From: Duncaniella freteri | GTDB taxonomy: Bacteria > Bacteroidota > Bacteroidia > Bacteroidales > Muribaculaceae | DNA length: 64,000 nucleotides | Assembly (NCBI RefSeq): GCF_004766125.1 | Contig: NZ_SJSA01000001.1 | Coordinates: 124,001 to 188,000, forward strand | Direction: 5' to 3' | Part shown: one piece after another, positions 8,509 to 20,000 of the stretch | Numbering within the stretch: position 1 is the stretch's first letter | How the letters are laid out: each line of letters opens with the position of its first letter | Position numbers and translations under genes: made by a program | The notes under the pieces: generated by a model | What the model was told of the DNA's origin: nothing | The model's input: only the letters and a program-made list of their open reading frames with translations | The model's database searches: none

Positions 8509-8554
8509 AGTAGTGTGATTTACAGCATGCTGTAAATCACACTACTTCGTTTTT
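8509..8554 (+). terminator. Perfect 38-base palindromic terminator
   Basis: 8509-8546 is a perfect palindrome (19-base arms, no spacer; the RNA would close with a CATG loop), followed by TCG and five T. It lies 71 bases after the TPR gene. Confidence 0.7.
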
Positions 8555-8653
8555 AACCTGATGGACCGGCGGACCTTAATCCCCAATGAAACCATAGGTA
8601 TTAAAGTTGTATAATTTTACACATTTGAGTGGCGTAGTGTCATATGTTTTTTG

Positions 8654-8661
8654 TACCTTTG
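8654..8661 (+). promoter_or_regulatory. Putative -7 box for valS
   Basis: TACCTTTG fits TAnnTTTG and lies 40 bases before the valS start. A TTTG at 8624-8627 is present but the 26-base spacing is longer than usual. Confidence 0.45.
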
Positions 8662-8701
8662 CACTTTAAAACCAATGAACTGATAAAACCAACATCACCT
8701 C

Positions 8702-11317
8702 ATGGAAGAAATTGCCTCAAAATACGATCCTCGTGCCGTTGAGGACCGCTGGTATGCCTACTGGATGGAACATCGTCTGTTTCACTCCGAGCCTGACGCT
8801 CGCGAACCGTTCACAATAGTGATACCCCCACCCAACGTCACCGGTATCCTTCACATGGGGCATATGCTCAACAACACTATACAGGACATCCTTGTGCGCC
8901 GGGCTCGCCTCATGGGCAAAAACGCACTGTGGGTGCCAGGCACTGACCACGCCGCCATCGCGACAGAAGCCAAAGTGGTAAACAAACTCGCACAGGAAGG
9001 CATCAGAAAAAGCGACCTGACTCGTGAAGAGTTCCTGAAGCACGCATGGGAGTGGAAAGAGAAGCACGGCGGCATTATCCTCGAACAGCTCAAGAAACTC
9101 GGCGCATCGTGCGACTGGGAACGCACTGCGTTCACAATGGATGAAATACGTTCTAAAAGCGTCATCCATGTGTTCGTTGATCTTTACCGCAAAGGGCTAA
9201 TATATCGCGGAAAACGTATGGTCAACTGGGACCCTAAGGCCAAGACAGCACTATCCGACATAGAGGTAGTGTACAAGGAGGAGCATTCCAAACTCTACTA
9301 TCTCCGTTACAAGATCGTTGGAGAAGAAGGGTATGCAATCGTTGCAACAACACGCCCCGAAACCATCATGGGCGACACTGCAATGTGTATCAATCCTGAT
9401 GACCCGAAGAACCAGCATCTCAGAGGGAAACGCGTGATAGTTCCACTCGTGAACCGTGAGATCCCGGTCATCGAGGACACTTATGTTGACATCAATTTCG
9501 GTACCGGATGCCTCAAAGTAACACCGGCACATGATATGAACGACAATATGCTCGGTGAGAAGCATGGACTTGAAACCATCGACATATTCAACGATGATGC
9601 CACAATAAGCGAAGCAGCCGGCATGTATGTCGGCATGGACCGCTTCGCCTGCCGTGAGCAGATTGCACAAGACTTGCAGGCTGCCGGTCTCATCGAGAAG
9701 ATTGAGGAATACGAAAACAAGGTTGGATACTCCGAGCGCAACCAGGACACTGTTACCGAACCGCGCCTGAGCGACCAGTGGTTCCTAAAGATGCAGCACC
9801 TTGCAGATCCGGCACTCGCATCAGTCGAGGATGGTGTGATAAAATTTGTCCCGGAGAAATTCAAGACAACATACCGCCGCTGGCTAACCGACATACGCGA
9901 CTGGTGTATCTCTCGTCAGCTGTGGTGGGGTCACCGTGTCCCGGCCTATTATCTGCCTGACGGATCGTTCATAGTGGCTGAGACCGCGGAAGAAGCATTG
10001 AAGCTTGCACAGGAACAGACTCCAGGCCTGACTGCCGCAGATCTGCATCAGGACGAGGATTGTCTCGACACATGGTTCTCTTCATGGCTTTGGCCTATCT
10101 CTCTCTTCAACGGCATCCTCGATCCTGACAATGAAGAGATAAAGTATTACTATCCCACTTCCGACCTCGTGACCGGACCGGACATTATATTCTTCTGGGT
10201 GGCACGAATGATAATGGCAGGATACGAATACATGGGCAAACAGCCTTTCAACAATGTGTACTTCACTGGTATCGTTCGTGATGAGATAGGACGTAAGATG
10301 TCAAAACAGCTCGGCAACTCCCCTGACCCACTGGAACTAATAGCCGACTACGGAGCTGACGGCGTACGTATGGGAATCATGCTGTCCGCACCCGCAGGAA
10401 ACGATATATTCTTTGATAAGAAACTCTGTGAGAACGGACGTAACTTCTGCAACAAGGTATGGAACGCTTTCCGCCTTGTGAAAGGTTGGGAGATCGACGA
10501 CAATATAGCACAGCCGTCAAGTTCGGATACAGCCATCAAGTGGTTCGAGAGTATGCTAAGCAAATCCATAGCCGAAATCAACGACCTGTTTGACAAATTC
10601 CGCATCTCCGAAGCCCTGATGAGCGTCTATCGCCTGTTCCGCGACGAATTCTCTTCCTGGTATCTCGAAATGGTGAAACCTGAATACCAGAAGCCTATTG
10701 ACCGCGCCACATATAACGCCACTATCGGATTCTTCGACTCGTTACTGCGCATGCTTCACCCATTCATGCCATTCATTACAGAGGAATTGTGGCAACACAT
10801 CGGTAACCGTGCCGAAGGTGAGTCAATAATGTATGCATCAATGCCGGCAGCAGGTGAAACCGACAATGAATTGCTCGCAGCCATAGAGAGAGCAAAAGAG
10901 ATAGTCAACGGTGTGCGTGGAGTGCGTGCACAGCGCAACATACCTAACCGAGAGCTCCTTACCCTACTCGCTATCAATGAAAACATTGAACTGGCTGATG
11001 TGATAAGCAAACTCGCTCTTCTCGACAAGGTCGGTTCGACAGCTGAAAAGGATCCGGCTGCGGCATCATTCCTCGTAGGCACAACCGAATTCAATATCCC
11101 ACTGCTCAATAACATTGACGTGGAAGCAGAGAAGGCTAAAATAGCCAAGGAAATTGAATACTACGAAGGATTCAAAAAATCAGTTGAGAAAAAGCTCTCT
11201 AACGAACGCTTTGTATCCAATGCCCCTGCTGCCGTTGTAGAAGGTGAGCGCAAGAAACTTGCGGATGCCGACACCAAGCTCGCCACACTCCGCACAACCC
11301 TTGCAGCACTATCGTAA
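8702..11317 (+). CDS. valS: Valyl-tRNA synthetase
   Basis: A class I synthetase of 871 residues that charges tRNA-Val and edits mischarged threonine. The HIGH motif appears as HMGH at residues 51-54 ([13 protein letters not shown]), the KMSKS loop as [11 protein letters not shown] near residue 531, and the editing-domain motif [12 protein letters not shown] near residue 218. The C-terminal 60 residues ([20 protein letters not shown] and onward) form the coiled coil typical of ValRS. A single start fits, with a -7 box 40 bases upstream. A stem-loop follows and cvpA lies downstream. Confidence 0.96.
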   Translation: MEEIASKYDPRAVEDRWYAYWMEHRLFHSEPDAREPFTIVIPPPNVTGILHMGHMLNNTIQDILVRRARLMGKNALWVPGTDHAAIATEAKVVNKLAQEGIRKSDLTREEFLKHAWEWKEKHGGIILEQLKKLGASCDWERTAFTMDEIRSKSVIHVFVDLYRKGLIYRGKRMVNWDPKAKTALSDIEVVYKEEHSKLYYLRYKIVGEEGYAIVATTRPETIMGDTAMCINPDDPKNQHLRGKRVIVPLVNREIPVIEDTYVDINFGTGCLKVTPAHDMNDNMLGEKHGLETIDIFNDDATISEAAGMYVGMDRFACREQIAQDLQAAGLIEKIEEYENKVGYSERNQDTVTEPRLSDQWFLKMQHLADPALASVEDGVIKFVPEKFKTTYRRWLTDIRDWCISRQLWWGHRVPAYYLPDGSFIVAETAEEALKLAQEQTPGLTAADLHQDEDCLDTWFSSWLWPISLFNGILDPDNEEIKYYYPTSDLVTGPDIIFFWVARMIMAGYEYMGKQPFNNVYFTGIVRDEIGRKMSKQLGNSPDPLELIADYGADGVRMGIMLSAPAGNDIFFDKKLCENGRNFCNKVWNAFRLVKGWEIDDNIAQPSSSDTAIKWFESMLSKSIAEINDLFDKFRISEALMSVYRLFRDEFSSWYLEMVKPEYQKPIDRATYNATIGFFDSLLRMLHPFMPFITEELWQHIGNRAEGESIMYASMPAAGETDNELLAAIERAKEIVNGVRGVRAQRNIPNRELLTLLAINENIELADVISKLALLDKVGSTAEKDPAAASFLVGTTEFNIPLLNNIDVEAEKAKIAKEIEYYEGFKKSVEKKLSNERFVSNAPAAVVEGERKKLADADTKLATLRTTLAALS

Positions 11318-11337
11318 AAACAGAGGATGTGTAAGAT

Positions 11338-11402
11338 ATCAAAATTCAAATTAGTAAAACACTCTACAGCGAGTAAACAGGACTACTAATTTGAATTTTG
11401 AT
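11338..11402. other. Long inverted repeat between valS and cvpA
   Basis: Perfect 19-base arms (11338-11356 and 11384-11402) surround a 27-base spacer. The arms are A+T rich, there is no T tract, and the repeat ends 21 bases before the cvpA start. It could end valS transcription or shape the cvpA leader. Confidence 0.5.
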
Positions 11403-11423
11403 GCCTAATAAACACAATAAGAA

Positions 11424-11936
11424 ATGCCGACTATCGATATAATAATCCTCATAGTGTTTGCCGTATCAGCGGTAATGGGATTCCGTAAAGGGCTCATTAC
11501 CCAGGTAGGCTCTGTTGCCGCAATAATAATAGGCATCATAGCCTGCCGCATGTTCGGCTCACAGGTCGCCGGAATGATTACACCATCAGGAGGACCGGAG
11601 GTCAACTTCATGTCGAATTACGGAGCATCAATACTTGCCTGCTGCATAATATATATAGTGGCATATTATTGTGTTATAATCGTGGCAAAATTCCTCAAAC
11701 TTGTGACACACACTCTGCTACTCGGACCACTCGACCATATAGCCGGTGCAGTGGTGAACATTCTGAAATGGTTCATGGTTATGAGTGTGGCACTGAACCT
11801 TTACATGGTGGTGTTCTCAGGCACTGACATCAACAAAGCGTCACGCTTGGGTGACGGTCGCCTGGTGACATGGATTATCGATCTCGCACCCTCCGTATGG
11901 GGTGCCCTAAACAATGACAATGGAAATGAACAATAA
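11424..11936 (+). CDS. CvpA family membrane protein
   Basis: A 170-residue inner-membrane protein with four hydrophobic segments (about residues 3-17, 26-48, 65-88 and 105-132). The N-terminal pattern [20 protein letters not shown] followed by GLITQVGS is the CvpA (colicin V production) signature. E. coli CvpA affects colicin V secretion and envelope stress tolerance; the biochemical role is not settled. The sufB start lies inside its last codons (23-base overlap), so the two are translationally linked. Confidence 0.82.
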   Translation: MPTIDIIILIVFAVSAVMGFRKGLITQVGSVAAIIIGIIACRMFGSQVAGMITPSGGPEVNFMSNYGASILACCIIYIVAYYCVIIVAKFLKLVTHTLLLGPLDHIAGAVVNILKWFMVMSVALNLYMVVFSGTDINKASRLGDGRLVTWIIDLAPSVWGALNNDNGNEQ

Positions 11937-13416
11937 CACATCCGCTCCCGAAAGAACTCCGGTCAATACAGGAGAGTCCAATGACGATCTGCTGAACAGA
12001 GCCACTTCGGGGGAATACAAATACGGCTTTACCTCCGACATAGACACCCACATCATACCAAAAGGTCTTAATGAAGATGTGGTAAGGCTTATCTCTTCCA
12101 AGAAAGGAGAACCCGAGTGGCTCCTTGAATTCCGCCTCAAAGCCTTCCGCTACTGGCAGACTCTCAAAGCTCCCGACTGGGCATACCTCAAGATTCCTGA
12201 AATAGACTTTCAGGACATAAGCTATTATGCCGAGCCTGTAAAGAAAGATGGACCGAAGAGTCTCGATGAAGTAGATCCGCAGTTGCTTGACACATTCAAC
12301 CGGCTGGGCATACCTCTTGAGGAGCAGAAAGCTCTGTCTGGTATGGCAGTCGATGCCGTCATGGACTCCGTGAGTGTAAAGACCACTCATCGAGAGAAGC
12401 TTGCAGAGAAAGGGATTATATTCTGTTCAATTTCCGAAGCTGTCAAAGATTATCCTGACCTGGTGAAGAAATATCTCGGCTCAGTTGTCCCCTATCGCGA
12501 CAACTTCTATGCCGCTCTGAACTCTGCCGTGTTCTCCGACGGATCATTTGTTTACATCCCAAAAGGGGTAAGATGCCCGATGGAGCTGTCGACCTATTTC
12601 CGTATCAACGCATCCGGCACAGGACAGTTCGAACGAACTCTCATAGTTGCCGACGACGATGCCTACGTCAGCTATCTCGAAGGCTGCACCGCTCCGATGC
12701 GCGACGAGAATCAACTTCATGCTGCCATCGTGGAAATCATCGTCGAGGACCGAGCAGAGGTAAAATACTCGACCGTACAGAACTGGTATGCAGGAGATGC
12801 CGAAGGACGCGGAGGCGTATACAACTTCGTGACAAAACGCGGACTATGCCGAGGCGACCACTCCAAACTGTCATGGACACAGGTGGAGACAGGCTCAGCC
12901 ATCACCTGGAAATATCCGTCATGCATACTCAAAGGCGACTATTCGCGCGGAGAGTTCTACTCGGTAGCTGTGACACGCAATCACCAGCAGGCCGACACCG
13001 GCACCAAGATGATACATCTCGGGAAGAACTCCACCTCCTACATAGTATCAAAAGGCATATCGGCAGGATACTCCGAAAACTCTTACCGAGGGCTCGTCAA
13101 AGTCGCTCCAGAGGCATCGGGATGCCGCAACTACACACAATGCGACTCCCTACTTATGGGAAGCCATTGCGGGGCCCATACATTCCCTTACATCGACATA
13201 CACAATGACACTGCAATAGTCGAACATGAAGCTACAACATCCAAGATATCCGAGGATCAGTTATTCTATTGCAATCAACGAGGAATACCCACCGAAGAGG
13301 CTGTGGCTCTCATCGTCAACGGCTATGCCCGCGAAGTTATGAACAAACTTCCAATGGAATTCGCAGTCGAAGCACAGAAGCTGCTTCAGATATCCCTTGA
13401 AGGTTCCGTCGGCTAA
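11914..13416 (+). CDS. sufB: Fe-S cluster assembly protein SufB
   Basis: SufB is the scaffold of the SUF system, on which iron-sulfur clusters are built together with SufC and SufD. The 500-residue length and the beta-helix core fit, with family segments [37 protein letters not shown] and the conserved Cys in [19 protein letters not shown] near the C-terminus. Two other ATG codons (11920, 11926) are possible starts; the N-terminal 20 residues are polar and variable. sufC and sufD, usually adjacent, do not follow here; the next gene is a methyltransferase. They must lie elsewhere if the system is functional. Confidence 0.93.
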   Translation: MTMEMNNNTSAPERTPVNTGESNDDLLNRATSGEYKYGFTSDIDTHIIPKGLNEDVVRLISSKKGEPEWLLEFRLKAFRYWQTLKAPDWAYLKIPEIDFQDISYYAEPVKKDGPKSLDEVDPQLLDTFNRLGIPLEEQKALSGMAVDAVMDSVSVKTTHREKLAEKGIIFCSISEAVKDYPDLVKKYLGSVVPYRDNFYAALNSAVFSDGSFVYIPKGVRCPMELSTYFRINASGTGQFERTLIVADDDAYVSYLEGCTAPMRDENQLHAAIVEIIVEDRAEVKYSTVQNWYAGDAEGRGGVYNFVTKRGLCRGDHSKLSWTQVETGSAITWKYPSCILKGDYSRGEFYSVAVTRNHQQADTGTKMIHLGKNSTSYIVSKGISAGYSENSYRGLVKVAPEASGCRNYTQCDSLLMGSHCGAHTFPYIDIHNDTAIVEHEATTSKISEDQLFYCNQRGIPTEEAVALIVNGYAREVMNKLPMEFAVEAQKLLQISLEGSVG

Positions 13417-13468
13417 GACTACTATAAAATCAACCATCTGATAACTGCGACACATATAAACTGAAAAT

Positions 13469-14176
13469 ATGCTCCAGCCTGCCCTCTACTTGCTCCCATC
13501 CACAATGAGTGATGCTCCGGTGGACTCTGTGCTGCCCCGCACCAATATTGAAATGGTAAGGGAGATAAAGCATTATGTGGTAGAGAATGTGCGCACAGCA
13601 AGAAGATTCCTGAAACGGTGTGACCGAGAAATCGACATTGACTCAATCACATTCACCACACTTGACGAACATACACGTCCTGAAGATGTCCCGGCAATGC
13701 TTGACCCAATATCTCAGGGACATCCTATAGGAGTCATCTCGGAAGCAGGTTGTCCGGCTGTGGCTGATCCCGGAGCCGACCTCGTAGCTGTAGCCCAGCA
13801 GAAAGGAATAACCGTTATCCCGATGGTGGGTCCGTCAAGCATTATCATGTCATTAATGGCATCGGGGTTCAACGGTCAGACATTCGCTTTCAACGGCTAT
13901 CTTCCATACGAATCAAAAGCGCGTGCAGAGAAGCTCAAAGAGATGGAACGACTCATACGCACCCGCCGACAGACTCAGATATTCATTGAGACCCCCTACC
14001 GGAACAACCGTCTGATCGCCGAGCTGGCATCATCGCTGCCATCCGGCATACGGCTCTGCGTGGCATCCGACATCACCGGTCCCAATCAAGAAATAGTCAC
14101 TCTACCACTCTCCAAATGGGCAAAGCGCGCTTACAACTACGACAAAGTCCCAACAATCTTTCTCCTCTACAACTAA
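13469..14176 (+). CDS. RsmI-like SAM-dependent methyltransferase (tetrapyrrole methylase fold)
   Basis: The 235-residue protein belongs to the group that includes RsmI, the 16S rRNA ribose 2'-O-methyltransferase. Visible landmarks are GVISEAGCPAVADPGADLV (SAM site), MVGPSSIIMSLMASGF and FIETPYRNNRL. Many Bacteroidota carry this shorter RsmI paralogue in addition to a full-length one, so the rRNA target is an inference. It follows sufB by 52 bases and precedes the MBL gene by 31, so the set may be one transcript. Confidence 0.8.
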   Translation: MLQPALYLLPSTMSDAPVDSVLPRTNIEMVREIKHYVVENVRTARRFLKRCDREIDIDSITFTTLDEHTRPEDVPAMLDPISQGHPIGVISEAGCPAVADPGADLVAVAQQKGITVIPMVGPSSIIMSLMASGFNGQTFAFNGYLPYESKARAEKLKEMERLIRTRRQTQIFIETPYRNNRLIAELASSLPSGIRLCVASDITGPNQEIVTLPLSKWAKRAYNYDKVPTIFLLYN

Positions 14177-14207
14177 CACACCTTTTTCACTAACCGCCTC
14201 TACTACC

Positions 14208-15200
14208 ATGCGTCGCAAATACAGCCCTCCACATCATCCGCAACCAGGACTATTCGACGGACTCGATGACTTCAACGAACGTCTCGACCGAGGATTTGAA
14301 ATCATCCCTCCGGAGAGGATGGCTGATATAGCACGCTCTCATGCACAGAAACCGGAAATAGATGAACTGCCTCCGCTACAAGCATCCGACCGAGTATTCT
14401 TCATGAGTTTCGGCAGCGGAAGCAGCGGCAATTGCGCTTATATAGGTGACCGTAACAGCGGATTTCTTGTCGATGCAGGAATTGATGCAAAGAAAGTGAC
14501 CTCGACTTTACAGGCCAACGGTATAACAATGGACCGCATCCAAGGCATAATCCTGACCCACGATCACCACGACCACATATCCCAGGCATACGCCATACTG
14601 CGTGCCAACCGTCATATAAGACTGTACTGCACACCTCGCACATTCAATGGCATACTACGCCGCCACAATGTGTCACGCCGCATAAAGGACTACCACCAGC
14701 CTATATATAAGGAGTTCACCTTCAAGCTTGGCAATTTCGAGGTCACACCGTTTGAAGTGCTGCACGATGGGGCAGATAATGCCGGATTCTTCATAACCCA
14801 TACATCCGGACACACTATGGCAGTCGCTACCGATCTGGGCTGCATATCCCCACGAGTGGACTTCTACATGCGTCAGGCTGATTCAATCGTAATAGAGGCA
14901 AACTACGATCCACATATGTTGGCGACAGGTTCATATCCTGAATATCTGAAAGCAAGAATCGCTGCCGACAACGGTCATCTTGACAACAATGTAACCGCCG
15001 CATTCATATCCGAAATCATATCTCCTCGTCTGCGCAACCTATATCTGTGCCATCTATCTCATGACAACAATCTGCCACAGATAGCACTGCACACAATTGA
15101 AGAAGCAATATCACAACGCGACGACGCTCTCATTCTCCTCCAAGGGCTACGCCTCGTTGCGCTCCCACGCTACGCCGCCACTCCGCTCTACACTCTTTAA
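14208..15200 (+). CDS. WalJ/YycJ-like metallo-beta-lactamase-fold hydrolase
   Basis: A 330-residue cytoplasmic enzyme. After a proline-rich N-terminal extension of about 65 residues it shows SFGSGSSGNCAYIG, then the two-metal motif LTHDHHDHIS, a further metal-ligand region SGHTMAVATDLG, and LCHLSHDNN. This is the pattern of the WalJ/YycJ exonuclease-like family tied to DNA repair or the WalRK pathway in Firmicutes. The extension is unusual relative to the compact family members and its role is unknown. The gene ends at a terminator shared with the convergent SusD gene. Confidence 0.8.
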   Translation: MRRKYSPPHHPQPGLFDGLDDFNERLDRGFEIIPPERMADIARSHAQKPEIDELPPLQASDRVFFMSFGSGSSGNCAYIGDRNSGFLVDAGIDAKKVTSTLQANGITMDRIQGIILTHDHHDHISQAYAILRANRHIRLYCTPRTFNGILRRHNVSRRIKDYHQPIYKEFTFKLGNFEVTPFEVLHDGADNAGFFITHTSGHTMAVATDLGCISPRVDFYMRQADSIVIEANYDPHMLATGSYPEYLKARIAADNGHLDNNVTAAFISEIISPRLRNLYLCHLSHDNNLPQIALHTIEEAISQRDDALILLQGLRLVALPRYAATPLYTL

Positions 15201-15227
15201 GTTCAACGAAATTATAGAATAAAACAA

Positions 15228-15260
15228 CTGGGCTTGCCGATATCAATCAGGCAAGCCCAG
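15228..15260. terminator. Bidirectional terminator between the MBL gene and SusD
   Basis: CTGGGCTTGCC (15228-15238) pairs perfectly with 15250-15260 around an 11-base loop. It sits between two converging genes; an A-rich stretch before it gives the T tract for the minus strand. Confidence 0.75.
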
Positions 15261-15282
15261 AGTGTCTTATATGAGATTGTAT

Positions 15283-17076
15283 TTATCTGTAATTCTGGAA
15301 AAGTCCTCCGGTCGTGATCACATCGGTATAAGTCGACGGTATAGGACGAAGAGCATATTCCGGCTTAAAGTACTGAGCGAGCTCCGGGAATGTGGATTGC
15401 AGATAAGTCGCATCCTTCAGCATTCCTGTACGTTTAAGGTCATAGAAACGTGTGAACTCACCACATAGCTCGCGGGCACGTTCGTCAAGGACTGTACGGA
15501 TATCAGCCGCTCCTGTAAGAGCATTGGCTCCGGCACGTTGACGCACCTTATTGATATATCCCATAGCCTGACCTCCGCCATTCATAACGATATCGTATTC
15601 AGCAGCGATCAGATACACCTCTGCCATACGCATAGGTATCACACTGTTGAGATTGGCAAAACGGCTTTTGCTGTAATTGGCGTCAAAATAATTGGAGCTT
15701 GCGTGCTTATTGAGTGAAGGATAGAAATATCGATAATGATTTTCGCCGCTACCGTCCTTCATAATGATTGACTTTGCAGCATCATCATACACATCATTAT
15801 AATCAATCAACAGATAGTTGGAGTTAGCTTTCCCGGCTACTTCATCTGCATAATTGTCATCCTGCGGCATCACAAAACGGATAGCTAAATCTCCGACATT
15901 AACTTTTGTCCCCTCCATTGAGGCATCCTTCCCATAATTCTTCACATCGCCCTCGGTCCAGCTATATGCCTGATTGGCTTTCCACTCTGTGATAAACAGA
16001 TTATGGAAGCGAGGATCAAGAGAGCCATCCTGCTGGATGTAAAGACTGAGAAGATGCTGAGTAGGCATAAAGTCGCCCTGCACACCTCCGTCCCATGCCT
16101 TACGGGATTCCTGATTATCCTTTCGTGCTCCAAAATGGTTAAGCTGACATAGGAAATGCTCATCATTACGATTGGTACGATAGTTTCCGTTGCTTGAACC
16201 GTGAGCGTCAGAACCGGCATACACTGAATATTTCCAAAGAGCCTCCTTATTTGCCTTATTGTTTACCTCAGCAAACACATCCTCGAAATCGGGATACATA
16301 TATGCATTATAGGCAGACCCTCCAGCCTCACAATCGGAAATGAGCTTTTTAGCTGCATCAAAACCTATCTGAAGGAAATCGGTAGTATCATACTGACGTG
16401 TTGCAAGGCAAGCCTTTGCAAGATATCCGAGAGCAGCTTTCCGGGCAGGATGCCCATCAAAGGAATCATCACCCTTAGGCAACCATTTGGCAGCAAAATC
16501 AAGGTCAGGTATAATTATATCACGATAGATCTCAAGAGGTTCGGTGCGGACAGGAGAATAATTATTTTCTTTCTGTACCTCAGTGAGCTTAACCACACCG
16601 CCGAACATCTCGACAAGATTGTAATAATACACAGCACGGAGGAAACGCGCTTCCGCAACTTTTGCATTCCGTTGCTCCTCGGTTGAGAACGAACAGCCCG
16701 CCCCGGCTTCAATAGCCATATTGCATGCACCAATACCATCGTAAGCGGCATTCCATATTGAGCCGGTAAAAGTAAGGTTCGGAGAAGCGTTTGCAAAGAA
16801 TTTGAACATATTGTCATTCACCCCCGGCTGGTTGGTCTTTGATGTCCACAGGTCGGTGTTGCCCTCCATGAAACCCATAAAGTCAATGCCATTATAGAAC
16901 TGACGCTCCAGGCCGAAATAGCATTGGTTGAGCAACTTTTCATACCCCTGAGGAGTGGAGCCAAGCACTTCGAGCGAGAATTCACCAGGATTCACCTCTT
17001 CAAGCGAACAAGACTGCATCATAAGAGTAGCTCCCACTCCGCAAGCCCATAGTATATTATATATATTTCGTTTCAT
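15283..17076 (-). CDS. SusD/RagB family glycan-binding lipoprotein
   Basis: SusD-type proteins are surface lipoproteins that capture glycans and lid the partner SusC channel. The 597-residue product starts with a lipoprotein signal (lipobox near MMQSCSLEE, Cys at about 23), and has the family's helical TPR core with ARFLRAVYYYNLVEMFGGV and the C-terminal SusD segment RMAEVYLIAAE and YINKVRQRAG. It lies 20 bases behind its SusC, so both are made from one message. The nearby GH28, GH105 and GH106 genes point to rhamnogalacturonan-derived oligosaccharides as ligand. Confidence 0.93.
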   Translation of the reverse strand: MKRNIYNILWACGVGATLMMQSCSLEEVNPGEFSLEVLGSTPQGYEKLLNQCYFGLERQFYNGIDFMGFMEGNTDLWTSKTNQPGVNDNMFKFFANASPNLTFTGSIWNAAYDGIGACNMAIEAGAGCSFSTEEQRNAKVAEARFLRAVYYYNLVEMFGGVVKLTEVQKENNYSPVRTEPLEIYRDIIIPDLDFAAKWLPKGDDSFDGHPARKAALGYLAKACLATRQYDTTDFLQIGFDAAKKLISDCEAGGSAYNAYMYPDFEDVFAEVNNKANKEALWKYSVYAGSDAHGSSNGNYRTNRNDEHFLCQLNHFGARKDNQESRKAWDGGVQGDFMPTQHLLSLYIQQDGSLDPRFHNLFITEWKANQAYSWTEGDVKNYGKDASMEGTKVNVGDLAIRFVMPQDDNYADEVAGKANSNYLLIDYNDVYDDAAKSIIMKDGSGENHYRYFYPSLNKHASSNYFDANYSKSRFANLNSVIPMRMAEVYLIAAEYDIVMNGGGQAMGYINKVRQRAGANALTGAADIRTVLDERARELCGEFTRFYDLKRTGMLKDATYLQSTFPELAQYFKPEYALRPIPSTYTDVITTGGLFQNYR

Positions 17077-17096
17077 TATTAAAATCGAATTAAGTA

Positions 17097-20000
17097 TTAG
17101 AGTGTGAGATTGATACCGAAAACAAACTGCTTATAGGTAGGGAATGCGTCAGAACCGCCGGTCTCCGGATCAATACCGTCAAGTTTGCTGTCATTCATAA
17201 TGATCCAGGGATTGTAAGCGGTAAAGTAGAGGCGCATACGCTCAACAAGAGCTTTCTGAGTAAGTTTGCCAGGGAGGGTGTAACCGAAGGTCACATTCTT
17301 GATCTTGGCAAACGATCCGTCAACAACACGAAGCGAAGGCATCACCTTGCTCTGCTTGTCACCTGTACCGGGACGCGGATAATATGCACCCTGGTTATCC
17401 TCTGTCCAGTAGTCCACACCTGAAATCTGGTTAGTGGTACGTGAATTCTTGGCATCATAGTATCCAAGCAGGTTGCTTTGAATAGTCTGACCGAAACGTC
17501 CCATCATGAATACGGATAGGTCAAAATCCCTATATTTGAATGTGTTGTTAAGACCAAGTATCCAGTTGGGATTCTGATGTCCGAGAATCATACGGTCATT
17601 GTCACCATATGCATGAACACCGCCATCACCATTATTTTCTATTGTCTCAATCTTGATGTAGCCAGGCTCTACCTTATATTTCTTCATCAGTTCAGCGTCA
17701 TCGTCAGTCCCCCAGATGCCGGCATACTTCCATCCATATATCGACTTTATAGGAGCACCTACGAAAAGGCTCTCGCTGATAAGATTACCACCGGGAAGTT
17801 CCTTGATCCTTTCCTTGCTCCATGTGGCGGTAAGAGTTGTGGACCAGTTGAAGTCCTTGCTTACAATGTTACGGCTGTTGATAGTGAATTCAAAACCATG
17901 ATTCTCCGTCCTGGCGAGATTTTCCCAACGTGAAAGCGGGCTACCCCATCCAGTCACACCGTCTGTGATGGGCACAGTACGTTTGTAAAGAAGACCTTTG
18001 GTCTCTGTCCTGAACCATTCGATAGATCCGTCAATACGATTGTTAAGCACACCGAAATCAAGACCGACATTCCAGTTGTAAGATTTCTCCCATCCGAGCG
18101 TGCTGCCGGCATAAGTGCCTGTGTACTGAGCGAACTGTACAGGCTTCCCACCTACCGTCACACCACCATTGGGATAGAGATATGCCTGGGTCTGAGTAAC
18201 ATAAGCACCTGTGCCACCTGAGTTACCAGTGATACCGTAGCTGACACGGAGCTTTGCATTGCTGAGCCAGTTGCGTGTGCTTTCCATAAACTCCTCATCG
18301 GAAAGACGCCATGCCACAGCTCCTGCCGGGAACGAATCCCACTTGCTGCCCTCGGAGAACCAGCTCACACCGTCCCAACGATTTGAGAACGTGAGCAGAT
18401 AACGCCCCTTATAATTATAATTCACACGGAATGCATATGACATCTTCTGAGTGCGAGAATAGTCAGAATAGGTGTACTGACTTCCTGAGCCTGAAAGAAG
18501 ACGATGGAACTGCCAGGTGTCAACATCAAATCCGCCGCTACCGGCAATAGTCTGTTCGTTAGTGTTCTTGTTATACGATGTGATGAACTGCGCACCGAAA
18601 GAATGGTCCTTTATGTCAGCATTATAAGAGAGTATATTTTCCCAGGTATATGCCCAATTATTATTGTGGGTTTTCTGAGCGAAAGGACTCTTGGCATACG
18701 AAGGCTGATTGGCTGTAGCCTGAGCTCCCCAGTACTGTCCTAAACGACTGTTTGACAGGATCGCACTGATCTGGCTACGGAACTTGAATCCCTTGAACGG
18801 AGTTATATCCAGATAACCTATTGAATTGATATAGGTCGACTTGGTGTTGTTGGCAAATTGATTTTCAATAAAGTCACCGAGAGGAGAATCCTGATTATCA
18901 ATAAAACGATGATTGAGATTGCCATCCTCATCGAAAGCATCTCCGAGAGGGAAAGCCGTAAGAGATTTAGTGAATGTGTTCTTGACACCACGGTCATGAT
19001 CGGAATAAGTAAGGTTGCTTGTAAAACCGATAGTCGCATACTTATTGATCTCCATATCCGCATTCAGGCGAAGAGTGTAACGGTCAAGCTCGTCATTAGG
19101 AAGGAGACCTTCCTCCTTAGAATATGATGTAGATGCGAAAATGCGAGCCTTCTGTGTACCGCCGCTCACAGAAAGAGCATACTTCTGAGTGGTGGCACGC
19201 CGACCTGATGCAAGATCAACCCAGTCAATCCACTTTCCCTCTTCAAGAGCAGAGGTATATTCTGGGTTCCCCATAAGTGTAGCATTGTCGGTTGGATAAT
19301 CACCGTTAATATATTTGTATGCTTCACGATGATAAGCCAGCCACTCGTCGCCGAGCATACCATGCTTATAGTTGACATCGCCGCTGAAGCCGTAGTAGGC
19401 ATCAAAATTCACAATCGCCTTGCCCTCCTCTCCACGCTTGGTGGTAATGATCACAACGCCATTGGCTCCGGCTGAACCATATATAGCAGTCGAGGATGCA
19501 TCCTTCAGGACATCGATCGATTCGATATCACTGGGATTGACCTGGCTGTAGCTACCAGGAATACCGTCAATGATAAAAAGAGGCTCATTGCTTCCATAAA
19601 TTGAACGTGAACCACGAAGCAGAATATTGACATCGCTTCCGGTCTCACCGCTTGACTTGGTGATGTCCATACCGGCAATCTTGCCTTGAAGAGCTTCCAT
19701 CACATTGTTGGTCGGAGCGACAACAACATCGGAATTCTTCATAGAGGAAACCGCACCGGTCAAATCGCGACGACGCACGGTTCCGTAACCCACAACCACT
19801 ACCTCATCGAGCAATTCGCGGCTCTCCTTAAGGGTGACATCAATCACGTTACGCCCACCCACAGGAATTTCCTGAGTGGTGTAACCTACATAACTAAATA
19901 CTAAAGTAGCTGAGGGGGGGGTAGTTAGCGCATACTTGCCATCAATATCGGTAGCAGTCCCATTCTTGGTCCCTTTTACCATTACAGTTGCGCCAATGAC

